This document shows, in pieces, positions 55,955-64,000 of a stretch of 64,000 nt of DNA. Each line of letters opens with the position of its first letter. Position 1 is the stretch's first letter. Source of the stretch: Portulaca oleracea. Taxonomy: Eukaryota > Streptophyta > Magnoliopsida > Caryophyllales > Portulacaceae. Position numbers and translations under genes: made by a program. The notes beneath the pieces are model-generated. The model ran no database searches and was not told where the DNA came from. It saw only the letters and a list, made by a program, of their open reading frames with translations. The stretch is taken from the NCBI GenBank assembly GCA_029582165.1, contig CM055892.1, positions 1,211,347 to 1,275,346 on the forward strand. Reading direction: 5' to 3'.

Positions 55955-56404
55955 TGTTGGAAAAGGAGGATTGATCAAGGCTACGGAACGGACACAAATC
56001 TGAGCCGTGGACGGACCACTGCCTTGAAAGCGATTACGGCTCGACCTCGGTGCCAATCGAATACGCCGGTCGCTCCCCAAGGTTAACTCAGACAACCCTT
56101 AGACCCGTGCACTCGAGGCTAAGAGCTTGGAGTATGCAAAACTGTGTGCCCAGAAGGGAAGAGGAGAGGAGAGGAGAGGAGAGGAGAAGAGAATTGTATT
56201 CGATGATGAACACAGTCCTCCAGAGGCTCCAATTTATAGGAGAAACTGGAAGCCAACAGCCACAAAAAACAGGAACCAAAAGAAAAAGGTAAAAAGGGAG
56301 AACCACAAAAAAAGACTGACTAAAAACGGAACATGACTAATTGTAGCCATTACCAACAAGGTGACTAAAAAAAGGAAAACAGCTAAAATTAGCCATTACC
56401 AACA
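55955..56404 (-). repeat. 5' LTR of the young Copia
   Basis: 450 bp; TATA-like CCTATAAATT at 56231-56240 (minus strand). Confidence 0.97.
56231..56240 (-). promoter_or_regulatory. LTR TATA box of the young Copia
   Basis: CCTATAAATT in sense, about 165 bp into the LTR. It predicts a transcript start near 56,205. Confidence 0.6.
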
Positions 56405-57535
56405 TTCATTCCAGCAGATGTTAAACGTGGCTTCTTTAATATTGATATCCATGAAGCACCTGGACTGGATTGTTTCAGTAGCCATTTCTTTCAGGTTAAT
56501 TGGGAGTTTCTGGGTGATTTGATTACAGAGGCTGCTTTGGAATTTTTTTACTAATTGTACAATGTTATCTAGGATAAATGCTACGGTTCTTACTCTTATT
56601 CCCAAGAACATCAACCCTACTTCTCTTGCTAATTTTCGTCCTGTCCCTTGTTGTAATGTGATTTACAAAGGGTTGTTTTCGATGCTTTGTTATAGACTTA
56701 AAGCTATTTTACCTTCGATTATAAATCAGAGTCAGATTGCGTTTGTTCAGGGGAAGGATCTTGTGCTCAATATATTACTTTGTCAAGATTTTGTTCGGGG
56801 TTATAATATGAAGGGTATTTCTCCTCGGTGCATTATAAAGGTGGATCTCAAGAAAGCTTATGGTTTAGTTCTTTGGGAATCAATTGAAGAATCCCTTGTT
56901 GCTTTTAAGTTCTGTACTCGGTTCATCCACTGGATCATACTATGTGTTACTACCCCTTATTATTCTCTCAAGCTGAATGATACTTCTCATGGTTATTTCA
57001 AAGGGGATCGAGGTCTTCGGCAAAGTGATCCGCTTTCACCTCTTCTTTTTGATTTAGTCATGGAGTATTTATCTAGAAGATTTCTTCTCCTTTACGAAAA
57101 TCAAAAATTCTCTCATCATCCGAGTTGTAGAAAGCTTAATCTCACATATCTTCTTTTCGCGGATGATTTGCAATTTTTTTGTAAAGCTGATTTGGCTTCG
57201 GTGACTTGTGTTTTAGAGGAGTTTCAACATTTTACTGCTGCCACAGGACTTTCTGTTAATTTTGATAAGTCTGAAATTTTATTAGCGGGTTGTTCGGAAG
57301 CGGTGAAGCAGTAGATTATGGATGCTAAAATTTTGCTTAGTGTTTTTCCTTTAAGGTATCTTGACATCCCTATATCTTCTAATAGGTTGTCAAAGATTCA
57401 TTGTTCTGCTTTGGTTGATAAACTTCTTTTGTGGGTCAAAGTTTGGTCTTCAAAGAACATTTCTTATGCGGCTCGGGTTGCTCTTTTTAACTCGATCCTA
57501 ATGGGAATTTTTTTATCATTGGGTTAGGGTTTTTC
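56405..57535 (+). pseudogene. LINE reverse transcriptase (second LINE), broken
   Basis: Resumes after the Copia with the APGLDCFSSHFFQ block, has an early stop cluster near 56,550, and then a long open stretch (56562-57314) with the L1-type RT: LIPKNINPTSLANFRPVPCC, QIAFVQGKDLVLNILLCQDF, KVDLKKAYGLVLWE, DRGLRQSDPLSPLLFDLV and YLLFADDLQFFCK (catalytic F-ADD present). The first catalytic Asp lies in KVDLKKAY; AYD has become AYG, and GLRQGDP has become GLRQSDP. A TAG at 57,313 and a further stop near 57,525 break the frame. Confidence 0.88.
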
Positions 57536-58262
57536 TATTCCCAAAGGAGGTTATCAATATGATTATTAGAATTTGCCGGAATTTCTTATGGAAGGGGGAG
57601 GGACAATATATGAGGGCCCCTCTTGTCGATTGGGACACTATTTGTTTACCCAAAAAATATGGTGGACTGAGTATTCGTCATATGGGTTTATGGAATAAAG
57701 CTTGGAAGGGAAAAATCATTTGGGACATTGCTAATAAGAAGGAAAGCTTATGGATTCGTTAGATCCATGAAAGGTATATTAAGTGGTGTACTTGGTAGGT
57801 AGGACTATCAACCTCCATGGAACGTTCCTTGGCATTGGAAATGTCTTTGTAGAGTGAAGGAGCAACTTAAATCTAGCTGCCAGGTTGATAGTCCTTGGTC
57901 TTGGGGTCTTACATCTACATGGAGGTTTACGATTACTAGTTGTGTGACGTGGTTGATGGGGGAGAAGCAACTTGTTTCTTGGCATAGACTCATTTGGAGT
58001 AGAGCCTCTGTTCCTCGACATTCCATTCTTACTCGGATGTGTTTGTTGGGCAGAACTCCTGTCTCGGCTAGGCTTGTTGCTCATGGGGTTAGTATTAATC
58101 CTATTTGTGTGCTTTGTGGTGAGGATATAGAGGACATCAATCACCTCTTTATCCAGTGCAATTTTGTTTGTTCATTACGTATGAAGATGGGTAGATCCTT
58201 GGGTATACCTTTCAGTTTTGATTCGGTTCGGAGATGGACTCATACTTGGACCAATATGTCTC
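57536..58262 (+). pseudogene. LINE C-terminus with zf-RVT domain, truncated by an LTR
   Basis: Continues as MIIRICRNFLWKGEG, LPKKYGGLSIRHMGLWNKAW, then after two shifts SWGLTSTWRFTITSCVTWLM and the zinc-binding zf-RVT block with CVLCGEDIEDINHLFIQC (57854-58262). The LINE is cut at 58,263 by TGTAACATCC; its 3' end and tail are outside the window if they survive. Confidence 0.82.
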
Positions 58263-58524
58263 TGTAACATCCCCAGATTCATAATCACCGGATTATCACT
58301 AAATACCTCATACCCCAATGATTAGCGCAACAGATTAAGAAACCCAAGGGCATTACCGCCGTCTATGATCATGAACAAGGCTTAACAAGACACTATTTAC
58401 AACATAACATTCCCAAAGCTGATTTGAATATTAATATATACAACAACACACATACCATACTAGCTTAGAACCAACAAATTTCACATCCAATATATCTACT
58501 ACAACCAACGCCTCAGGTTCATAT

Positions 58525-58689
58525 CAAGGTTGTTAAAATCGGGATCCTAACTCGAAACTATGGGGAAGTTAGGATCAGAAATTAGCCCATGTAGGATCAT
58601 GGATCGTGTGTAAATAGTAGAATCGTGTCGAGGATTTTGGACCATAAAATCGTAGGATCGTAAATCAATATCGGGATTTAAATAACTAT
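58525..58689. mobile_element. Small MULE-like MITE
   Basis: 165 bp. Perfect 9-bp TSD GGTTCATAT (58516-58524 and 58690-58698). Ends CAAGGTTGTTAAAATCGGGAT and the inverse CATAGTTATTTAAATCCCGAT match at about two thirds of positions. The 9-bp TSD points to the Mutator superfamily. Confidence 0.72.
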
Positions 58690-59439
58690 GGTTCATATAC
58701 CTCTAGGACTCACATATGTCAAACTATATTAAACATGTATACCAAAAATATAGTTTCACTCCATCAAACCAAGGGAGGCTTCCCGTTTGTCAACTTATCC
58801 TGACTTCTGATCGATGCTTTGTTTATCACCACTAGAGGTACCACCTAAAACAAAACATTAAACATTTCGCAAATGAGTCGAAACTCAATACGCAAACCCC
58901 TATACAGTAAATAAACTTAGTCAATTCATTTTGAAAATAATAAAACAATAAAACAATAAAACAATAGTAAACTTGCTTGCCATATTATTATCTTGATGGT
59001 CCCCTACTTGCGATCATCGGTCTAATCTTCCGTATGCGCATACCCGGACCGATCGGGAGGTCTGGATGGGTTGACACTAGGTCAGATATTAATTGTGGTA
59101 GTGCTCTATGGCACAAATAACATGGGTCGGGGCCATAATTACGTTAGAAAAAACATGTAAACATTACTCAATTACATTACAATTATTAAACTTGCTTACT
59201 TGAACTCAAATAAATGAGTTTTAGTAGAGTACAAGCAATATGCGTACCTTTGAACTCGCAAATAAAGCGACTTGAAAAATTGTCTGGACTTGAACAGGGA
59301 GCAACAACGACCTCTTGGATCATACTTGAGATAGGAACAATAAAATGAATTAAGTTGGGTACTTGGTAAGGAGGGAGTCTCCTACTTAGCTTAATAAAAG
59401 TATACTTTTAATTAAATGAAATTGGAGAACTTTTAAGAC

Positions 59440-60090
59440 TTTGCCGTAATTTTGCGGAAGACATAACTTACTCGATAGATCTCAAAAAATTTCATAAGAG
59501 GACTTTTCGGAAAGCTAGAAATACGTTCTACAACTCTCCAGTTAATGGTTAAAGCTAAAAACAAGTGTAAAGGCTTGAAAAGGAACAAACATGAAGGCTG
59601 GCCTGCAGATCGGAAAGTTCGGGAAGGGAACTTTGAGAATTCATAATTTAAGATGTACACATCGTATGAATGTGTCCTAGTAGTCTATGGAAAGCTCAAA
59701 ATGCGGTCTACAACTTTTATGTTGACTACACATTTAGAAATGGTTTGGAAACCACTGGGAATTGGCTTTAAAAAAGGCTCAGTGAATTAAAATTCTGGTT
59801 TGACATAGTTGGGAGCCTTACTTTGGCAGGTTATAACTTTTCACTCCGACATCCAATAAATGCGTAAGACCCCATTCCAGAAAGCTTGTGGAGCATACTA
59901 CAACTTTCATGTTGAACATTGAAGCTAAGAAAACCTCCTTGATACCTAAAAACATCTATGAACCTACTACCCCAAAAACGTATATATGCACAACACCCAA
60001 GTCAAAAACACCATAACTTGGGTTACACTCGTCTGAATCCCGAAATTCCAAAACCATATGAAAGCTATTACCTAAGGCTATCTCTTACAT
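59440..60090. repeat. Four spaced GAAAGCT ... CTACAACTTT blocks
   Basis: TTTCGGAAAGCTAGAAATACG (about 59,504), TATGGAAAGCTCAAAATGCG (about 59,687), CCAGAAAGCTTGTGGAGCAT (about 59,877) and CATATGAAAGCTATTACC (about 60,055), about 180-190 bp apart. The first three are followed by CTACAACT; the second and third continue TT-ATGTTGA. The same TCGGAAAGCTC core occurs in the Athila/Tat-like LTRs (for example 9,716 and 10,432). Confidence 0.6.
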
Positions 60091-60453
60091 AATAATTTTT
60101 GTCAAATGACACCTTGGCTGTCCTTGGAAACTCAAAATCACATATTTAAACCCAAAAATAGTGCATCCGGACGACTTTTGCCGGTTTAAGAATTCCTACA
60201 ATTCTAAACATTTCCCCACTTGAGTTCTTAGATGGGAAACATCCTCAAAACAGTAGCAAGTCCGTATCCATAGTCATATCAAGTCAATTAGATTACATGA
60301 AAGACCTATTTACATAGTATCACATCCACCCAACTAAATTTCACTTAGATTACCATACTAATTATGGACAAATTAAACTCAACTTTCCTAATATCACAAT
60401 CTACCAACACATGGACATGGGACAACAGAGAAAGCTTCACTTTATGAGCAATT

Positions 60454-61944
60454 TGATAAGCCGCAAGTGCACGGGTGTACGTGTAGCAAATATCAAGTTC
60501 GATCCCACAGGGACTTTGCTAACTACACACCAAACTAGCTTCCTATGTGATTGCTAAATCAGTCGGGTTTTGAATGAGATCAATCTATAGCTAATTCTAT
60601 TCACTAACAAATAGCAAATCTAACTAATATTCACACAAATCACAAGATCCAATCAATAGGAAAAAGACGCTCAGGGAATAAAACCTAAGTAACTCTATGA
60701 ATCAAGTAAGTGGATTGAACATATATGTCACCAATTTGGTACATTTTAGGGTCGATAATCGCATAAATTATTCCGTAGCGAGCTTTTGGCAATGAAACGG
60801 ATTGCTTAGCAAAATCAATCACCTACTGTCGTGGTTATTTCAATTTTAACTAAGTTAAAGATCAAATTATCCAATGACCCCTAATTATAAAGTCTTCTAT
60901 GTCTAGTTCACTTCATAACTAGTTTAATCCTAAGGGTTCCGATTATCGAATTTCTCCGTTCAGTACTTCATTCAACAATCTAATTCCATATTCTTGATGG
61001 CCAGTCAAAAACAATGACATACATAATCAAAGGATAAATGAAATGCATTCAAACTAGATAACAACTTGTTCAATCCGGCAAAATTCAATCCATGAAAGCA
61101 ACTAATTAGAGTTTATCCCCCAAACTAAAATAAACTACTCACTACTCATGTTCAAAACACAAAACATATCCAAATCTATTCTAGAAAGCATGAAATCTAA
61201 AAGAAAGAGAAGTAAACCGAGATGGAAATCGTTCCTCGCTTGAATGATGATCGGTGGGGACTTTTGCTCCTCCACTTCAATGGATTTCTTGAGAATCGAT
61301 CTTCAAACTCCAATAAACCCTCAATCTTCAACTAAGGATGAATGTGGATGGATGTGTGGAGGAAGGGATGGATGATGGTAGAGATGGAGATGGATGGTAT
61401 GGAAGGATATGGATTAGGGTTAGGTTATGGAATGGAAGATGGTAGAATCCTCCTTTTCTATGAACAACCGGAAACAAGCATAATATAGGCAAATAGCAAC
61501 TCAAAACCGCCGAAAATGAAGAGACACAGTGACACGGACCGCGCCAGTATCGACACGATCACTGTGACACGGACCGTGCCTCTTAGGCACTACCCGTGTC
61601 GATCGCTTCAATTTTTCTCATGTTCTGGTCATAGGCACTACCCGTGCCTCCTCTGGCACCACCCGTGTCGTTGCTTTTTCAGGCCTAGGAGTCCTTTGGG
61701 CCATTGTTTGGGGCTTGGGTGATCCAACATCTCACTTCTTGGTCCTTTAAGCTCATAACTTGGATCTACACTTGATTTTTAGCTCGGTTTACATCGATTC
61801 TTCACAAAGTACCTACAAAACTCACCAAACTCAAAACCAAGCGTAATATGGAAATTTGGGTACAAAGTAATATAATCATGTCAAATACTCCCCAAACTCG
61901 CACCAAAACAACCAAGTCTTCATATATACAAGAAGCACTTATCA
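60454..61944 (-). repeat. 3' LTR of Athila/Tat-like copy 2
   Basis: 1,491 bp. TATA-like GCCTATATTA (minus, 61481-61490). Upstream of it in sense is a palindrome cluster at 61,525-61,675 with GACACGGACCGTGCC-type units and ACTACCCGTG variants. Confidence 0.88.
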
Positions 61945-63740
61945 AAATCCCCCATGCTTAGTCCTTGCTTGTCTCTAAGCAAGTCAAGAACTCAAAAGAA
62001 AAGGCAAAGAAAGAAAAGAAAATAAAATAAAAGAAACCGGGACAAAAAGACTCAAAGAACTAAAAGTAAAATTAAAAAGTCTCAAAAGTAAAAAGAAAAC
62101 GAAAATATTTATTTAATTACAACTCCTCAAGATGGCATTGATAGGACATTCAATCAACCCAATCTAATCTAAAGTACAACCCAAGAATGAAGAAAAAGCC
62201 AAGTTGCACGAGTAGATGAAGACGAGTTATACAAGAATGACACTCATCAAGTTCAACCAATCACCCTTATTCACCGATGAGACAAGTATGCACATGTTAA
62301 GCATGAAACTAGGTAAGATTGAGAGCAAACCTCACAGAAACACTGCTCATGTGTTTGATCATATAAATATGCTGGTTCTCTTAATACTCTAACCAAAGCT
62401 ACAACCAACCATGTACTTGCTAAGAATCTCAACTCTCCACCGCGAATATGCAAAGCAACAATGACAATCAAGAGGACTTTCAAGGGTTGTAACGGGGCTA
62501 GGGTTAAGGGTAAGGAGTGGAGAATATTTGGGAATTGTGGAGCTAAAAGCCAAAGCTTGAAATTATTCCACACCAATTCAACATACATTCACTCTCACCA
62601 CTTATAATCAATCCAAATCAACCCCACAATCAATTGGAAACTCGCCTCAAAACTAAACAAAAGAAACAGAATGTCAAACACTTTATTCTCTTTTTCTTTT
62701 CATATTTTCCGGAATTCTCCGATTTTTCTTTTTTTTATTGAACTCTTTTTCTATTTTTTTTTTTTTTTGTTTTCTTCGATACAAACACACACACTTACAA
62801 ACAACACACTTATATACAAATTACTAGGCAAGTTTCCAATTCCAACCAATTCTCAATGTACATGATTTGGGAATGAAATCAACATTTACAACTCAAACCA
62901 ATCCCCATCACAAACCAAACCACCAAAGTAACCATAATCAACCCAACTTCAAACTCAAAACATTTCAAGCAATGGCTTAAGGGTAGGAAATATATAATCG
63001 GCCAAGGCTCATAATATGGGTTCAAGAAAAGAAATAGTCAAGGCAAGAAGGGGCTAACTATGGATATTCTGATGTAAACGGGTGGCCAAGGCTTGCGGGT
63101 TCAATTGCTAATGCCTCTGTCATCTTGTCAATGTACAATGCATGGCGATTTTAAGGAGATGCAAAGCAAATGAAGGAGGATGCCACAATGGTGAGTCACT
63201 CGTGGAAATTAGACTAATAAAAATGATTAGTCTTTTCTTTTAGGCTTATGTGGACTCACGGGTAGCGCTCAACAATCATTACCTAGTTTAAAAAGATATG
63301 CATATGCACAACTCACTCTTATAATAGAAACAAAGGCAATCGGTCTTACTATCCTAGCACAATTCTCACAACATTTAGCTTCACAACTCTTGTCAATTCA
63401 TAGTTTTTCACAAACGGGCTATACAAGATCAAATCAAGTCAAAAGAAAACTATCTTTATTTTTTAGATTTTCTAATTTTTTTTTTCAGATTTTCTAATTT
63501 TTTCTGAAATTTTTTACAAGACTCAAAATGAAAACAAGAAAATATGAAACTAAAACAAACTACGAAAAGAAGAAAAGAAAAACTACAAGCAAATCTAACT
63601 AATGCACCTAGGTGGATGCAATTTATACAAGTGAAACTAAACTAGAAAAACTAAGAAAAACAAAAAAAAAAAACACACTCAAGACACTACTGTGCATATA
63701 TACCATAATGGACAAAGACTACAAATATCAAATTTTTCAC
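61945..63740 (-). other. Noncoding 3' interior of Athila/Tat-like copy 2
   Basis: Polypurine tract next to the LTR, then a counterpart of 10,650-12,360 in copy 1 with poly-T tracts (62,730-62,770 and 63,455-63,510). No significant ORF. Confidence 0.65.
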
Positions 63741-63833
63741 ACAAATCCCCCCATGCTTGGACAAAGCATTGTCCTCAATGCAAGCATAATCAAATAAATT
63801 GCAAAAGGGGAAATAAGGAAAGATCTCACCAGG

Positions 63834-63854
63834 TTAGGTGCTAGATGCACCTAA
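63834..63854. other. Conserved hairpin downstream of the second ORF (copy 2)
   Basis: TTAGGTGC, loop TAGAT, GCACCTAA; the stem is identical to that at 12452-12472 in copy 1, the loop differs. Confidence 0.7.
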
Positions 63855-63901
63855 ACTATCGCCTCTTCAAGAATGGGGCGAATGGAGCATTAGTCACTCC
63901 A

Positions 63902-64000
63902 TCAAGAACTCAAGACTAGGGCCATTACTGCAGATGATGTCAATGCCCTTAGAAGCTTGTCAAACTCTCCAGCATGCGGTTTACAAGCTTGCAAATAAGA
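63902..64000 (-). CDS. C-terminal end of the second ORF of Athila/Tat-like copy 2, partial
   Basis: Minus-strand frame SYLQACKPHAGEFDKLLRAL and a tail ending in TGA at 63902-63904, exactly where copy 1 stops. Open over the visible 32 codons; the rest lies beyond the window. Conservation of frame and stop between the copies supports real coding capacity for this ORF. Confidence 0.65.
   Translation of the reverse strand, partial: SYLQACKPHAGEFDKLLRALTSSAVMALVLSS

Larger units (their letters stand above)
50862..56404 (-). mobile_element. Young Copia retrotransposon (Rider-like)
   Basis: 5,543 bp with a perfect TSD, TTCAT (50857-50861 and 56405-56409). Both LTRs are 450 bp and differ at a single base (50,950s versus 56,024). 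All Copia domains are present in order on the minus strand: Gag with zinc knuckle, protease, integrase, RT, RNase H. The reading frame nevertheless has at least five disruptions. The leader between the 5' LTR and the gag ATG is only about 25 bp and has no TGGTATCAGAGC-type primer site. Polypurine tract ATTAGTGGGGGAT abuts the 3' LTR. The Rider-like assignment is by protein style. Confidence 0.92.
58263..64000. mobile_element. LTR-type insertion (TGTAACATCC), left part, runs off the window
   Basis: Starts TGTAACATCCCCAGATTC directly after GTCTC, the presumptive TSD (58258-58262). Similar in start and general style to the insertion at 7,621, which suggests a related Ty3-type LTR. No ORF. Contains a MULE-like MITE (58525-58689) and four spaced blocks with GAAAGCT and CTACAACTTT (see 59,440-60,090). 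Interrupted at 60,454 by the second Athila/Tat-like element. Confidence 0.55.
60454..64000 (-). mobile_element. Athila/Tat-like gag-only retrotransposon, copy 2, partial
   Basis: 3' LTR at 60454-61944, then the interior on the minus strand running off the right edge. The organisation matches copy 1 (8500-15417): same LTR ends (TGATAAG in sense, CTTATCA), the same polypurine tract AAGCATGGGGGATTT (61,945-61,960), the same internal second tract, hairpin and ORF end. Diverged from copy 1 over most of its length, so it is a different subfamily or an older copy. CAATT (60449-60453) is the left TSD candidate. Confidence 0.85.

Noticed and set aside
50957..56336. Identical pairs of 69-80-codon ORFs at 51.0 and 56.1 kb
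   Set aside because: They are in the two 450-bp LTRs of the young Copia; noncoding regulatory sequence.
57779..58144. 121-codon ORF on the minus strand
   Set aside because: Antisense shadow of the LINE zf-RVT region.

Overview
This is a repeat-dense, AT-rich stretch of a flowering-plant nuclear genome, probably a eudicot; the sequence does not fix the species. Every recognisable coding segment belongs to a transposable element: PIF/Harbinger and Pong-like transposases, Copia and Ty3 polyproteins, and plant L1-type LINEs. Most are broken. I found no convincing host gene, tRNA gene, CRISPR array or bacterial feature. The useful content is the nesting order, which target-site duplications (TSDs) make readable.

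Layout, 1-21.3 kb. 1-2.8 kb holds a PIF/Harbinger pair on the minus strand: an intron-containing HARBI1-type transposase pseudogene and a Myb/SANT-like pseudogene, the latter with a Cassandra-like solo LTR (5S rRNA-derived) in an intron. 3.5-5.8 kb is a MITE cluster that contains a Mutator-like element with 129-bp inverted repeats. From about 5.8 kb to about 41.5 kb lies one Pong-like Harbinger element (minus strand), stretched over about 35 kb by three later insertions. The first is a long LTR-type insertion (7,621-18,815; TSD TTGAG), itself split by a gag-only Athila/Tat-like retroelement (8,500-15,417; TSD AACGA).

21.3-43.7 kb. The second insertion is a decayed Ivana/Oryco-like Copia (21,346-37,552, minus). 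It is interrupted by an LTR-like segment (22,802-28,860) carrying a CACTA-like element and a deleted chromovirus (24,583-28,342), by a Copia solo LTR (31,859-32,871), by a TIR MITE, and by a Helitron (35,096-37,123). The third is a LINE (37,597-40,449; 18-bp TSD). A second, internally deleted Pong-like copy follows (about 41.5-42.8 kb), then a GC-rich segment full of GTCACG/CGTGAC palindromes.

43.7-64 kb. A Copia element with only gag and protease (43,656-46,385) is followed by LTR fragments, stacked Helitron ends, and three copies of a unit joined by AAC/AAT microsatellite. A second LINE (about 50.1-58.3 kb, plus) is split by a very young Copia (50,862-56,404; LTRs of 450 bp differing at one position). 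The LINE is cut off at 58,263 by an LTR of the TGTAACATCC type, into which a second Athila/Tat-like element (60,454 to beyond the window) has inserted.

The genes do not form a cellular pathway. They are transposases, Gag and Pol proteins whose targets are the element ends listed here; most elements are non-autonomous and would need proteins from relatives elsewhere in the genome. The strongest unexplained signals are: GC-rich palindrome arrays just upstream of the TATA boxes in LTRs of two unrelated families; a gag-only retroelement family with two ATGA-overlapping ORFs and a second internal polypurine tract; a Copia leader that pairs perfectly with its own LTR; and a hairpin minisatellite of about 20 copies in a Copia leader.
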